Assembly: GCF_036324505.1 (NCBI RefSeq)
Contig: NC_086370.1
Span: forward strand, 2,743,953 to 2,807,952
Direction of reading: 5' to 3'
From: Eleginops maclovinus
Lineage: Eukaryota; Chordata; Actinopteri; Perciformes; Eleginopidae
DNA: 64,000 nt
In this document: one piece after another, positions 23,201 through 38,200 of the stretch
How positions within the stretch are numbered: position 1 is the stretch's first letter
Layout: each line of letters begins with the position of its first letter
Program-made: the position numbers and the translations under genes
The notes under the pieces: generated by a model
What the model was told of the DNA's origin: nothing
What the model saw: the letters and a program-made list of their open reading frames with translations, nothing else
Database searches by the model: none

Positions 23201-26200
23201 TGGATTATATTGTGTAATTGTTTCATTCATCATTAGTTACTTCATCAGACTGATTTCAGCACCAGGCAGTGTGACTCTTTACACTGATGTTGATGATGTC
23301 TCATATTCATTGGAAGTCTTTTCTATATGTTGTTACCAACAGTAGATTTAATAGATTTAGGTTTTGACGAAAACTATGGAATAAATAAACCTAAAATGTC
23401 ATTCTGTGTTGAACATGTTCATTGAAAGGATGAATTTAACGCATGGGGTGTCATTTTCTGACTTGCATAGCATTTAGTACACATCAGTGAGGTTGGTCCC
23501 ACTGCTTTGAGAGGCGCTCCCTGTCCCTGTGATGCTAACTGTGGAATTGGGCTGACATACACTGAATGATTAAATTAGTGTTGAGGCATTCAGTTCAATT
23601 TATAACATCATTGGTAAAGTTTTTACATGATGGGTTTTATTGAATTTTGATCAAGTGCTACTTTTTTTTAAACACAGGTAGCATAACAAGACATGGGAAC
23701 GTGACTTTGATCTTACGGAATTTTAACATTTATTTTCTGACAAAAACACACGGCTAGGGGCCCAGGTGGAGGACCCGGGGTCAAATCTGGCTTGGGACCA
23801 TTTGCGTCATGTCATCCCCTCTGTCCAACCATTTCAACTGTCTCTACAATAAAGGCATGGTTACCTATGGTAACATGAATGTGTTCAAACCTCTTATCCA
23901 TCTTAAAATGTTTTAAAGCTTTCTTTGTGGACCAAAGTGGTCAGCTTTACCAAGACCATGCCTCTACCCTTGCTGAAAATGCTGCATACAGAAAATAAAT
24001 AAGGCCTTTTTATACGTGTATATATTTGTCCTAATCAAGATGAAAAGCTAAACTCTTGCTAAACTACTATGGTACTCAAAAGCCACACTTCTCTTATCAG
24101 AGATTGGATAATTCTTAGATCTGGTATTCAGTGTGTTTCTCTTCCCTTGCAGCTCAGACATTGTCAATGCTCGCTGTGACACAGATGTGTTGCATGTGAA
24201 TCTCTCTCTCTCTCTCTTGCCTGCTTTGGGTGATGCTTCATTAATGTTAAATGGGCATGGAAGTGTATGATTGTCGATCATGAATTATACACCTCCTCTC
24301 TGCTGTTCTCCTGCTGGTCTCTGCTCAGGAGGAGCTCTCTGTCTCAGAGACAGAGCCTCAGCCGAACAAGTTAATAATCAGATCAGAGGGATGGACAGGA
24401 CGGAGCCTCACAACAGATGTTGTACCAGGCTTTCATCCCTCCCCTTCCCATCAACTCCACTCTGTTTGTCTTTCTAATGTGTCATCTCAAGGCCCGGTGC
24501 TTTGTGGGGGCGGTGAAAAATGTAGCTGTGCTCTGTTGACATGGATGGTGTGTCTTGGAACCCATGTTTCCAGTAAGATGTATGCGTTGATGATGCTTCT
24601 CCTTTAGTGTGACTGTCAGGCTCCATTGCTGACCTAACTCCACAGCTACACCACCCAGACATTTGTCATCTTTCCCCGGTGTGAGTAAATCTCTGCTGAT
24701 ACCACATTCTACAGATGCCTTTCCTAGCCGCAACCAAGTGATAAAAATACAAGACACATTAAATCTGAAAGCAGTGAGGAGTCACCAGAGGCTCTTCGAC
24801 TTGGCTCAGAGATTTCCTGAGTATTGAACATTGCACGAAAGACTTAAATGCCACTTCCTGTGTCCCCTCTGCAATGCTAGAGAGCGCTGATTGTACATCA
24901 ACCCCAAGTCAAATGTGACCGTGTTATTTTTAACGGTGCGCGAGGTGTGTGCTCGAGTCCTCCTTTCTGTGGGCTAAACTCTGCTGCTCCGGGATGGCGG
25001 TCTAACTTCAGGCAGCTATGTCCGGATCATTGTCACCTTTTACATACCTGTGGAGTTTTATCCCTGAATGTGAAAGAAATGAATTTTTTGCCACCACGCT
25101 TTATAGTGGTTGCATTGCAACGTCGTTTGGATCATTCTGAACAAATGTGTAAGTCAGTCGGGTTAAACCTTTAGAAAGAGTTGGCTAAACTACAGAGCCT
25201 AGAAAGGAAAGGAAATGCACAAAGGACATTAAACAGAATTCAAAATGGTCAACTGTTTGTTGTTTTCAAGCTACCTTTGCCATCACAAATAAAATGCTTA
25301 TGTTTCTTGGTGACTAATGAATTGCTATGGGAACCTGTTCCAAAAAACATGTGGACGACCACACATTTTCATCAAGTTTGTTTCTCAAAAATTACACGAT
25401 TACTCTTCAATGGTGAAGCATCATCTACGCCTAAAGGGTTATCTGAGCACATTTAACCTGCGAGAAGAGGTCTTCAACAAACACAATCCTAATTCCTGTT
25501 TCCAGTAGGTGGTGCTATGACTGAGTCAATATAGACTAAAAGATGCCGTTAGGCTGTAACTCTTGGGTTGGGTTTTAATTGACAGTATATCTTAGGAAGG
25601 TTCCTAATGGAGTGAAATGACCCGGAAGTCCCTCAGTGGCAGCCATAATAAGAGCAGTTTGAATTCTCTAGATGATCGGAAAGGAGCTCTGAAACTTCCT
25701 TTATAACCTCCTTTTAGCTTAGGAAACACTGGACCTTCCTTTAGGAAAGGAAAGGAGAAAATGCTGTCCCACAATGCCTTGCAGCCACAACATTTACTGT
25801 GACACAACATTCGGTCGTTCACGAAATAACAATTGTGGCGAGAAATACGCATCATGAAAGTTACGGTGCTTTTTAAGCAATTTAAAACTTATGCCGTAAC
25901 TTGCTTTAGTACTTTATTTTGGACGTTCAACACTATATTAATCAAAAGGAGAAATATGAACGTTACTTTTTAACTGAAATGATCAAATACAGTCCACATT
26001 TCAGTGTTTACTGAGCTGTGTGGGGTTTCTGAAACGTTATAAAACGTGTTTGAATTGTGGTATACAAAGTGATAGGTTAAGGCATAACTAGTTTATAAAA
26101 TGTTTATATTTTAAAATATTTTCATACCATCACACGTATTGGGATTCATGTGAGTTAACTATATTTGTGTTTAACAGAGGGGGAGGGGGTCAACCATACA

Positions 26201-29200
26201 TTTGACTTAACTTTTTTATTTCAATTCCAACTATATAATTAGTATAATAATATTATATTAAGTCCTTTTGAATTCTCCTATCCAATATTCCTTAACCCCG
26301 TGACGTTTCACACAGAGGTAGAGGAATAGAGCATAGGAATAGATGAAGATTTTTGGACAATTCAACCGCACCCTTGTTCTCCAGGTGAACTCTGGTGTAC
26401 ATTGGGCGTTGTCCAGCTGAGCTCTTTTGGACAGTGGATCACGGTACTTAAACGCATCCAATAAAAGCTGAAATCAATTCTCACTTCAAACAAGCAGAAC
26501 TATTTCTTTAAACGGGGACTTCTAGCTGACCATCCAGACATTAGGATCGTTTTTTCAAAAGATCTCTTTAAAAAAAAAACTGAAGTTTAGTATTGATTTG
26601 ATTGGAGGTCTTCTCTGTCCTTCGTCCCTCACAGTGATGAAGAGCCTGTCTCTGTGCCCGGAGCAGAGGAACCTAGCTATCCATTTCCACCTGGAGAGTG
26701 TCTACATTAATCTGACCTACTATAACTACAAGAGCGCCAAGGACCACATCAAGAAGGCCCAGGAGCTCTCAGGGCTGAATATCAACATGACGGGTACGTA
26801 CTGTAGCGCAGAGTCATCGGTGTTACCTGGAAACCGTCCTTCTGAGCCCACTCTGATCAGACCTTAATGATTCCAAGTTGTTTAATGTATCAAATTGTTT
26901 CTGGGATCAAGGCGCTCTTGGCAAACGAACCCACTTCCAGCAAAAGTATTTGGCTCAGCTCATCCTGGAGGTGAAGAGAAAGCAGGACCAGATGGATGAT
27001 GAGGCCAGTCCCACCCCCACACCTCAGGCCAGCCTGCCCAAGGTATGAGCTCTTGCCTTTCTGTTGCCTTAAAGTTCTCCATACTGTATGTACCATTTCA
27101 AACCTTTTGTCTGATACCTAGAACTTCCCCTGACAGCTCCCAGACACTCCCCAGCCGCAGGGTGCACCTTACTGGTGATGACCTGTAGTATTTTAGTTTT
27201 CTGCTTCTTTATACTTCTAGTCCACTATCCAACACGCAAATATTCAAATGTGTATATTGATTTCTAATTCCACTACACATTTTACATATTTTATATCTAT
27301 AGTTAGGCTTCTATTTACTTAGTTTATTTATGTATTACATATATTATTGTGGGGTTAAGCCACCCAGCAGTATAAATACAAAATGAAACTCCTCCTCCTC
27401 CGCTACAACATTAAAGTTATAATCAAAAATAATGAATCAGTAATTATTAAGGATGCACCGATACATCAGCACTACATTTGCAGATTCCCGCTCTGTTCAC
27501 TGTAGCTGGCCCATTTACAAATGAGATCCCATGGGCAGATGGCAGTAGCAGATATTCCTTTGTCTATCTTTGGGATGCTACTTAAACGCTCAGGTTGAAG
27601 AAGATGCACAGGTGCAGTCTACAATGAAGAAGATTACCTAGCCCATTACATCTTCAGTATACTGACACTAGGAAAGAAATGCTGTTAAAACAGTAATCCC
27701 CTCCTGTGTGTTTATGTCTGTTTTCACATCCCCTCCACCACCTTGCATTGACATTATAAAGGTTTTTTTAATAAAGTAACAAATGCTGTATTTTGATATT
27801 TTTTCTAAAACATGTTTAAGTACTTAAATGTTTTAAAAGTGCTTAATTTTTAAATCATTCTCATGCTGCCTGGATATGAGGCTGGAGCACCTTGTCCTCA
27901 TTGTTGATGCTCTGTTACGTCTTACAGTTGTAGGTTTTTCAAGGTTGTGACGCAAGCAATCTCTCAGTTGTATGTAATGCTTAATCTAAAACAACATGCT
28001 GGCTCACTATGCGCCTGACTTTGTGTGTGTTGTGCTACAGGACTACCTTCTGGGTGATGAAACCGTGCTGGATAAGATCAATCTAGAGGAGCCGGATCAG
28101 TACGAGCTCCCTGACCTGAGTGCTGAGGAGCAGGCTGTCCTGCTGGGGGTCTGGTAAGTCCTCCACACTGTCTCCACAGCACAAAAATACATCAGTTTAA
28201 GCTTAGGAGAAATTGTCTACATCAGAAATGTAATTTTGAATGTGTCAGATTTAGGGTCATAATACATCCCTTGGAAAAACTGATTGAAGCTTGTTGTCAG
28301 ATTTGTTTATGACTGTCCAATGGTCTTTGAACTATAATATGGGATATAACAATATTTTTTAGTGCTGTTTTCTTTAAAAGAACCGGGCAAATCAGGGTGT
28401 TGTTTGACCATGTACAGTGGGGAGAACAAATATTTGATACACTGCCAATTTTTCAGGTTTTCTCACTTACAAAGCATGTAGAGGTCTGTCATTTATACCA
28501 TAGGTACACTTCAACTGTGAGAGACGGAATCTAAAACAAAAATCCAGAAAATCAAATTGTATGATTTTTAAATAATTAATTTGCATTTTTTTGCATGACT
28601 TAAGTATTTGATCACCTACCAACCAGTAAGAATTCCAGCTCTCACAGACCTGCTAGTTTTTCTTTAAGAAGCCCTCCTGTTCTCCACTCATTACTTGTAT
28701 TAACTGCACCTGTTTGAACTCGGTACCTGTATAAAAGAGACCTGTCCACACACTCAAACAGACTCCAACCTCTCCACAATGGCCAAGACCAGAGAGCTGT
28801 CTAAGGACATCAGGGATAAAATTGTAGGCCTGCACACGGCTGGGATGTACTTCAGGACAATAGGCAAGCAGCTTGGTTAGAAGGCAACAACTGTTGGCGC
28901 AATTATTAGAAAATGGAAGAAGTTCAAGATGACGGTCAATCTCCCTCGGTCTGGGGCTCCATGCAAGATCTCACCTCGTGGGGCATCAATGATCATGAGG
29001 AAGGTGAGGGATCAGCCCAGAACTACACGGCAGGACCTGGTCAATGACCTGAAGAGAGCTGGGACCGCAGTCTCAAAGAAAACCATTAGTAACACACTAC
29101 GCCGTCATGGATTAAAATCCTGCAGCGCACGCAAGGTCCCCCTGCTCAAGCCAGCGCATGTCCTGGCCCGTCTGAAGTCTGCCAATGACCATCTGGATGA

Positions 29201-32200
29201 TCCAGAGGAGGAATGGGAGAAGGTCATGTGGTCTGATGAGACAAAAATAGAGCTTTCTGGTCTAAACTCCACTCGTCCGTGTTTGGAGGAAGAACAAGGA
29301 TGAGTACAACCCCAAGAACACCATCCCAACCGTGAAGCATGGAGGTGAAGACATCATTCTTTGGGGACGTTTTTCTGCAGAGGGGACAGGACGACTGCAC
29401 CGTATTGAGGGGAGGATGGATGGGGCCATGTATCGCGAGATCTTGGCCAACAACCTCCTTCCCTCAGTAAGAGCATTGAAGATGGCTCGTGGCTGGGCAT
29501 GACAATCCAGTCATGCTCCAATCTTCCAGTATGACAACGACCCGAAACACACAGCCAGGGCAACTAAAGAGTGGCTCCATAAGAAGCATCTCAAGGTCCT
29601 GGAGTGGCCTAGCCAGTCTCCAGACCTGAACCCAATAGAAAGTCTTTGGAGGGAGCTGAAAGTCTGTATTGCCCAGCGACAGCCCGAAACCTGAAGGATC
29701 TGGAGAAGATCTGTATGGAGGAGTGGGCCAAAATCCCTGCTGCAGTGTGTGCAAACCTGGTCAAGAACTACAGGAAACGTCTGCTCTCTGTAATTGCAAA
29801 CAAAGGTTTCTGTACCAAATATTAGGTTCTGTTTTTCTGATGTATCAAATACTTAAGTCATGCAATAAAATGCAAATTAATTATTTGAAAATCATACGAT
29901 GTGATTTTCTGGATTTTTGTTTTAGATTCCGTCTCTCACAGTTGAAGAGTACCTATGATATAAATTACAGACTTCTGCATGCTTTGTAGGTGGGAAAACC
30001 TGCAAAATCGGCAGTGTATCAAATACTTGTTCTCGCCACTGTATATCAATAAAACATTTTTAAAATTGACACATTTAAACTTGACATTGGGATGAAAATC
30101 CTGCTTTATTCTCCTCTTTTAAATCCTTTCTGATGTATAGGAAGGAGGTGCACACTAAAACATGACTTTACGAAACAATAAATGATGCATTATAAAAACG
30201 TATCGGTATGATTGGTATTGTGAGTTCCGATTGGTCAGCTGTGTTTGCAAAAGCAGTTGGCTCCTAAAGAATAATGCATATGCAACAATAGTTTCCCGAA
30301 TCACTTCACAAGTTAAAGCAAGAAAGAGTATCTGTAGAATAAGCAACATCTTGGAGATCATGGCATAACTACAAGCAACTTCTCAACTTGTTTGTAGTGG
30401 TGATTCTATCCAGGAAAGGGTTAATATAAGACACGGAATATAATCTGGATCATTAGTTTCACAGCAACTCTGATTAATTCCCATGATGCAGCTGGGCCTG
30501 CACGGGTCAAGTGAAGGCCAGTGGAGCGGTCACGCAGATTACGAGGAGATGATTGATGAGCAGCAACTCTCCTTAATTAATGGCAGCTCCACATACCTGC
30601 TTTCTTCTCTGTTATCAAAGGGAACTCATGTGTAGGCTTACAGAGGGAGAACAGGTTCATGCAATCCATGACAAAAAAAGCCCTGAGTATGTGTCATCAC
30701 CTTGTGGATACTCAGCGCAGGATAGAGGGGGAGCTTTCGGGTTAATTAAAAACATGCGCTCATATACATATTTCTATCTTAAGGGAAAGGTTAAGAATCA
30801 GGGACTTGGTATTTTTGTGGAAAAGCCTTTAGAAGATATGAGTCAAATTCATCACAGGTTGGCATTCATGCACCTAGAGCATCGATGGAGCTTGTGTAAG
30901 TGGTTAGATTGGTCAAAATGTGAGCAAAGTTCTAAAATAAAATGATCAATGGAAAAATAGGAGTGAATGGATGGTGGAGAGTGTTGGGGACTGTGACTTT
31001 AAGTGTCAGCAACAGTTGGAGTGTCTGAAGGAAGTGGTCACTCTGACTGGACACACAGTGCTTTCAAGACGTTTAATTACCTCGTCATTGTCTGAGGGTC
31101 TTGTATTAATGAGAGCACATCGCGGGATGTAATTACTTCAAATTACATTTTAGCCAAGGGCTTAAAAAGTTAAAGAGTCCCCGGTCAGCTCATCCTCTCC
31201 ACGCTCCTTTTAACTCGGGAATGTGACCTTGTCTGGATTTTCTTTTGTCCCTACTCTGGATATGCTAAGTTCTAGGCATGTCCTCACACATAACCAACAC
31301 ATATTCAATGAATGCACCAGATTGTGTTTGCTAAAATGTTGACAAATCTTTAAAACCGACAACCGACCATAAGTTAGAGTTGGCAACACATTTCTCAATT
31401 CATAAGTTGGTTTATGGTTAATCCATAGCACATGCTTTGGCTACATCTCCTCAGGTGGGAAATAACTCCATCTCGTTTGTGTCTTGAGAAAGCATTTGAA
31501 AGTGGCTGACGATACAGCGAATGAAATGTCAGACGCATTCAAAAACATTTAATAACAAACATATCTGACCTTGCTCAGTGTACAGGGCCCCTGATAGAGG
31601 AAGTCATGTCGGGCTGCATTGATCCATCCCAAAAAGGAGAGATCTACGGTGATTTATGGTGCTTATTCTGGGTTCAAGTATCCACAGTGAAAAACTCAGA
31701 TTTTCTAAAAGGGTATCTCAACCCCAGAATGCACCATAAGGCGTACTCAATATCACAGTTCAATGGGGATATTGGTTAAGCAGAACTCAATACAGAGTTT
31801 CAACCTCCAGCCAGCATAATGACACACGAGAGAAAAAATATGAGAGAGTGTAGGCTATGTATTTCAACATGTCAATCAGAGAAAATAACATGTATCCAGT
31901 AATGGACCAAAAATCACATTATATCAAATAGTGTCAATCTTGGGCCCAAGTAAAAAAACCCTGAGATCTTAAAAATTATTTCCAAAACAGTGTTCTTTAA
32001 ACCCCGTCCTACCGCCCTGTGGCACGGTACAACATCCACATTTCTGAAGCCACAGAACAATTCCATTGCAGCAACGGCACTCTGGATGGCAGATAGAATT
32101 TTGTCCCTCAAGAAAATCCAGCCAGGTCAATGCTAATAAGAAGAGGAACAGTGTCCACTTTTTCTCCCGAATTTCTCCCTTATCTTGACAGCTATCATAC

Positions 32201-35200
32201 AGTTACGCAGGTCTTGCTTCTCTGTAGCACGATCGCTCTCATCAGTCTATTCACCAATAAAATGTCATTTAAACCAACGTTTTTAGAATTTTTATACCTG
32301 TTAACTTTCATTCGCTGCTGAACTCCCCGGAGACTTAGATATGAATGGCGTGCGCACGTCTGTCTCGTGCTACATCAGTGAGGCGTTCAGGGAACATTCT
32401 AATTTAACTTGTCATTGTAACTGCACATTTTGCTTATACAAATGAACCAAAGCTTTATTTTTAAAATTAGCTTAGCTCACAAAACTCTGAGTATGAGAAA
32501 ATGTTTTTTTTTCTCCAATATAACGTTTGAAATTTAGAGCAAAATGTGTAGCTTCAGATAAATCATGAACACTGTATAGATCAGCGGTTCCCAAACTTTT
32601 TTTCGCCATTAATGTGGTACTTAGATTCAAGAATCAAGTTTGATCTTCTGATGGAGCATCACCTTTGAGTCAGAACATGTTCAATACCAGGACTTTCTTC
32701 TGTGATAAGTACCTAATAACATCCTTTCAACCACAGCTGGAGTTTTAAGAATTGGTTTCAGAAAATGTTATTATGCTAGTCAGATAAAGCTACATGTTAG
32801 TCCTCATTCTACCTGTTAAACAGGGTCAATTCAGTGTTAGCGTTTTAGGCCTGTTAGCAATCTGAGGTAAGAATTGATTTTGAAGCACACTGAGAGAAAC
32901 TGTGGACTCTAGTCTTGTTCCAGGATGTCCAAATGGTTGACTGAGTGTGTTGTCTTGCAGCACTGACTTCCAGAAGAACAACCCCGTTCACAAACTGACA
33001 GCAGAGGAACTCCTGGCCTTCACATCTGTGAGTAACCCTTCATCATGTTTGTGATTTTGTTATTTAACATTGCACCTACAGATATTTAGGTTTGTGATGG
33101 ATTGACTTGTGTGTGACACTGTCATGGCTGGTGAACTGCTCAGGAAGAGGGAGGTACAGTGTTTGATGTGGAGGTGTTTGTCTTTTGCAAGCCAAGCGTT
33201 CAGCCTGTTACAGATGGGCATGTTTTGAACAGGCACTGCACCAATACATTCACTTACTACCCTGAAGCAAGCAAACAAAATGTCCTCTGATGTAGTAGAT
33301 GTAGTTTCTGAGTTTTCTATCTTGTTTGGGTCGGGGCATCTATTAATTTCCTCGTGTTGTTGCCTCTTCTGCATTGTTTTCTGAACAGACTAACATCGGC
33401 ACCTACTGCTTACCTTAATAAACCTTCTGCTAATGATCGCAAAACAGCTGACCAAGTATTTCAAACTCTCATCTCCACTTTGATTCTCATTAAAGGAAAC
33501 AATATACATGCATTAGGTTACGTATGGATGCGTTCTAACTGGTATATGTAGGGGTAAATATGGAATCTGTCACGTGCCTCTTTCCCACCAAACCAGCTCC
33601 AGATATAGCTCCGTGTTAGAGCTTTTCTGCTTCCGAACCGGCTCTTCTTTTTAGCCCCAATTGTGTTTCCACCGCCCAGAGCCCGAGTAGTGATGCGTCA
33701 TTGTGTCATCGTTTGCGTCAGGATGTAACATGCCTGCTTCATAAAGCCACACCGTGCAGAAATCCCTCACATCGACAACAACAACAATGGGAGATTGTAT
33801 CGAAGCGCAGTTCATTTTGCTTTTGCTTTGTAAAAACCAAATGGAAATAATAGGATGACTTCCCCACGAACATTCCATTCGTCAGAAGCGACGTTCAAAT
33901 GTTCTTCCCACTCTTCATCATTAACTTCAACGACGATTGCTCCTCCCCCCCCCACTCCAATGTAAGCGTGACCTATGTGGTTGTTGTCTCTAGACCGACA
34001 GTTTTTTGGAGCCAGATAAACTCCGGTTTTTGGCGCCAAGAGCCAGCTCTGCTACGGTGGGAACAGAAAGAACCGGTGTTTATCGGACTCTAGCTCCGAG
34101 CTGGCCCAGGATCTGGTTTGGTGGGAAAGGGGTAACACTGTCGCTCACTTGCGCACACTCGATGAATCATGTTGACTTTAAGACCTTCATCTAGTCCCAC
34201 TGTTGGTGTGCTGGAGCTTGAAAAGAAATCGGCCATGTGACATAACATATTCTGGAAAGAATACAGGCTGCAGTTCAGCTCACATCAGGTTCAATGATAT
34301 CTAGGTCCTGGATTCTGCTCAGTAGTCTAACATTTCTAATAGTCTATACTTTAGCGAATGGATTCTATCCTTTATCAATATCTATTTTCCAGTTTGGCAT
34401 GAGGTATTTGGCCACCTTCTGAAGAGTAATAATCTGAGCTGATTGAACAGAGAGCTGGCGGTGTGTGTGACGTGTGTCTGCGTCGGATGAGAAGCGGCAG
34501 GCAGCTGCTGGCTCTGTGAGCAGGCATCTTCCCAGCCTACATGTAGATCCAGGAATCTGCAGGCTGGTTAGATGGTTGTCACATGTCTGGTTGTCTTCAT
34601 CGCTACATTCTGTCGCTTTCCTGGAAGGCTGTTGTCTTGATTCCATGAAATCCACAAAGACGAGACGAAAAGGAGGCGATGTCATCTCTTAAAGGAAATC
34701 CTGCCAAACAGGTGTAGAATTGTCCAGATCTTGTTAGAGACAAGAAGTATGAGAGTTTCTGTCAGCAAATATAATAGTACTCCTGATGTGCACATCACCA
34801 GCTCCTGCAGGACAAACAGAGGATTTAGTGATCCCACTTACTTCCCCTTAAGACCAGCAGGCATTACCGTACTGCAGATCCTCTTCAACTCCTCCCAGGA
34901 CTCATGTCTTACTGTCAGTCTGACCCCTCTCCAAGCCTGGGCTCCTGAATGAGAACTGATCCAGGGTCGGTCCAATTCCCAGTTGCTCTCTTCCTGTGTA
35001 TTTTGTCCTGTGTTATTGTTTATACAAATCCAAACAGTTTAGGTAATGTAGACTGGGTCTCAAATGTATAATAACTGAACCTTCCAGTTACAACACTTTA
35101 TAATATAGAAACTTGAATTTTCATGTAACAGTCTAGTCATAAATAAAAGCGATGGTCAGCACTGGTTTATAGAGGTCAGGTAAACTCATAATACTGTATT

Positions 35201-38200
35201 TACATGCGTTTTATTTCCAACTGGCTCAATTTTGCCACATATATTTTATTTTAATTCCTTCAAAACTGTCAATGAAACCAAATCTTCTTCAAGGTTATTT
35301 CAAAAGTCAAAGTGAAATGAAGAGAGCGACTGTGCCGTTTGTTCTCTTTGAGCTTTTAACCTAGTTTTCTCCTAAACATTTTTAATGCTATTTTAAAATG
35401 TCCAAAAGTCTTGAATGATACTTGAAAACATGAAATTGAAGTATTAAAATACTGAATACAATTTGAGAAAAATGTAATCTGGTGTCATCAGTTCTCTGTT
35501 CATTGTGACCAGTTCATGTCCAAGTGTGGCACTATGAGAAAGTAATCCGGTATCAACAGTCCTGAATGAGTATTAAACACCAGGCGAGTGCTTGAACTGC
35601 CCAAAATATTACTGAACCATAACCTATACTGTTCTACCGCAGCCAGCGCTTTGCATCAGCATGATCTGACGCCTCCTCAAACTGACAGCTGTTAATAAGA
35701 CAGACGAAATTTGCTGTGATGAAGATGTGATTGGTGAGCTGTCGCCATACCAGAAAGATCAATGTGCTGGGTCTGTCGCTTGGGGTGGAATATCTTGCAA
35801 AAATGCAATCTCTTCATGTCTTAGTGTAGATCCCATACCCTCTCTTCATCCTAATGTTTGGTTTCTTTGATACGGGTTGACTTTGCTAAGTGTAAAAATG
35901 ATAGAAGACATTAACTGCAATTTCCCCAACTTGTACGTATTTGGTGTACAATCTACTTAGAACTGAACCTTCTTCCTCAATAGCTCCCACCTTAGTTTGT
36001 GTGTCAGGAGTACTCATAAAGTAAAATGCTGTATCATTCAGTTCCAGATACAGGTGCAAAATGTTTTGTAGACACACTGTGATGTGTCAGCTGTAATGCT
36101 AGGGTCACCAGCTGTCCAGCTTTGTCGCGGACTGCACAGCATTTTTAGCATTTGTCCAACTGCATTTGATTGACAGTTGTCCATTTAAAAAGTGGCTTTT
36201 AGCAAAAGCTGTTTAGAAAACAAGAGAGGACTATCACCATTAGCTCTGTCAGATGTCAATCAATCAACAAAGATGTATTTACTTATGGATGTAGGCATGG
36301 AGGGCGACTCCCAGAGAGGTTTTGTGAGATTCTCCAGAATTTGTCACATAGGGTGAATAAGTTTTGAAGCGATACTTCTCCGAAACTCACAAGAGAAACC
36401 TGGCTCATAAAGAAAATATCGATCTGTGGATGCTTTCTTCCTGAAACCAAAAGAGGATGAGGTAACAGCAGCTGATTTTATAAACGTTTACCACACTGTG
36501 CAGCACTCGGTCCCACAGGTCAGCAGACAGTAAGCTAGCTCTTCTCATATTCCAGACTCGGAGATCACAAGAGAAATCAAGAATATATATGGATGATACT
36601 ATAGTTTGTTAGAAAAAACACAATTTAAAACAAATATATTTAATACCTTCACTTGCATAGTTTGTCCATACAATTAAACCATAGTAAAGTGTTGGTTTTT
36701 ATATGTATCCGGTAATAGTTTCAGTAGAAATGTTTATCTTTAAGGGTTGGATGGACGTTATATTTCAATCTAAACTAGCTCTTAGCAACGCAGTGACATG
36801 TCCCACATTGTACCGCACAAACGCACTCTTTGTCCCACATATGGCTTGTTGGCACGTGGTCACCCTATGTAGTGCACATGTGTAAATGCTAAACTGAGGC
36901 ATACGTTTGTAGAAATAACACTTGTTTTTCTCAAGAAATGTCAGGTATTTTATAATGTTTTCTAAAAAGATGGTTAAATAAATGTGGACATTTTCAGAAT
37001 GCACTTTTTTTGCACACAAAGGGAAGGAGTTGTGGTTATAGGTTTTTATGCTGTGATTGTACTGCTCCGGCGCCCTTGAGATCAAATTAGTTGTGTGTGG
37101 CCCCTGAACTAAAATGACTTTGAGTCCCCTGGTCTAGTTCAAGCGATGATAGCTGTCTGATAGCAGTGCTGTTGTTATGAAATGCACTCTGACAACCTAA
37201 TAAAAAAAGAATAAGTGAACATCAGCTGAGGTTACTATCACACTGTGGTAAAATAACTCATTTCCTCTCATTGCTTCAGAGAGAGGCTTCTGCATCATTT
37301 GCATTAACAGCTGCATGACAAATGCAGATCATGTCTTATTGTCTGATCCTAACTGCTCGTTGAGTGATGTTGAGAGAGGAATAACTGTCTAATTAGGACA
37401 ATTTACTGTCGCACTAATGACGCCATCACGATTTGCCAAACATCGTTAGTGTTTGTTCATCTCGCACGGAACCATTTATCACATCTTTCTGCATGTTGAT
37501 CACTTACTGGAGGTGGGAGTCATTGTTGTACAGCGTGTTCCGATTAAAGGAACCACAACCTGAGCTCATAAACAAAGCTAGAGTCACCCCTCCGCCCACT
37601 CCCTTTAATCAGCTCATCTGTAGCGCTAACACTGAGCAGCAGATTATCAGCACAGATTAGGACTGTGTTATTGTAATGGGTTTAATAATGACGAGATCGC
37701 TCTGAAGATGCTCTGCTTGTTCCTACAGAGCTCAGCAGACGGCCCCGCGGGCTGTAGCTGTGTGGAAGGAGAATAAAGGGAACTAGATCTCGTGTCGTCC
37801 TTATATTACACCAGGCTGTCTGTTCTCAGGGTGTGCAGATGGAGATCAGGTGCATATTGAAATGAATACACTTATGGACATCATACTGAATGCATCATTT
37901 TTTATGAGGAAGCTAAATATGGAGTTTCACAAGGGAAAGAAATGGAACAAATTTCCTGTGATACATTCTGATGTATAATACCGTACATTCTCAAGCACGG
38001 GTTTATTTACCTCAAGTGCAGACGAGCCTGAACTGTCTTCTGTTCTAGTTCTCTCTAATTCAAGCTAAATATATGGATATGTATCTTTGGGGGGACTTTC
38101 AATAGGTCTACTTTAAGGGCCCTTTGTCTAATCAAACCACATTTAACACTAGTCTCTCATATATACAGCTCAGGAAAAAAAAGACGACTAAAACATTTAT

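Larger units (their letters stand above)
22435..26634 (+). other. ttc27: ttc27 intron 5 (4.2 kb)
   Basis: Contains a poly-G run (22489-22510) and a SINE fragment (23755-23860). A TC run lies at about 24200-24218. The remainder, including the lineage-unassigned stretch 25570-26470, shows no feature I can name. Confidence 0.8.
28154..32960 (+). other. ttc27: ttc27 intron 8 (4.8 kb)
   Basis: Contains the Tc1-like element D (28415-30041). From 30042 to 32960 no coding or complete mobile element was recognised. A short hAT-end-like CAGCGGTTCCCAAACTTTTT lies at about 32582. TAATTA-rich stretches lie at 30470-30600 and 31060-31160. Confidence 0.8.

Noticed and set aside
30580..30945. 121-codon plus-strand frame in intron 8
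   Set aside because: No family signature and no sign of splice sites joining it to ttc27.
33060..33374. 104-codon minus-strand frame next to exon 9
   Set aside because: No recognisable motif; antisense to intron sequence.
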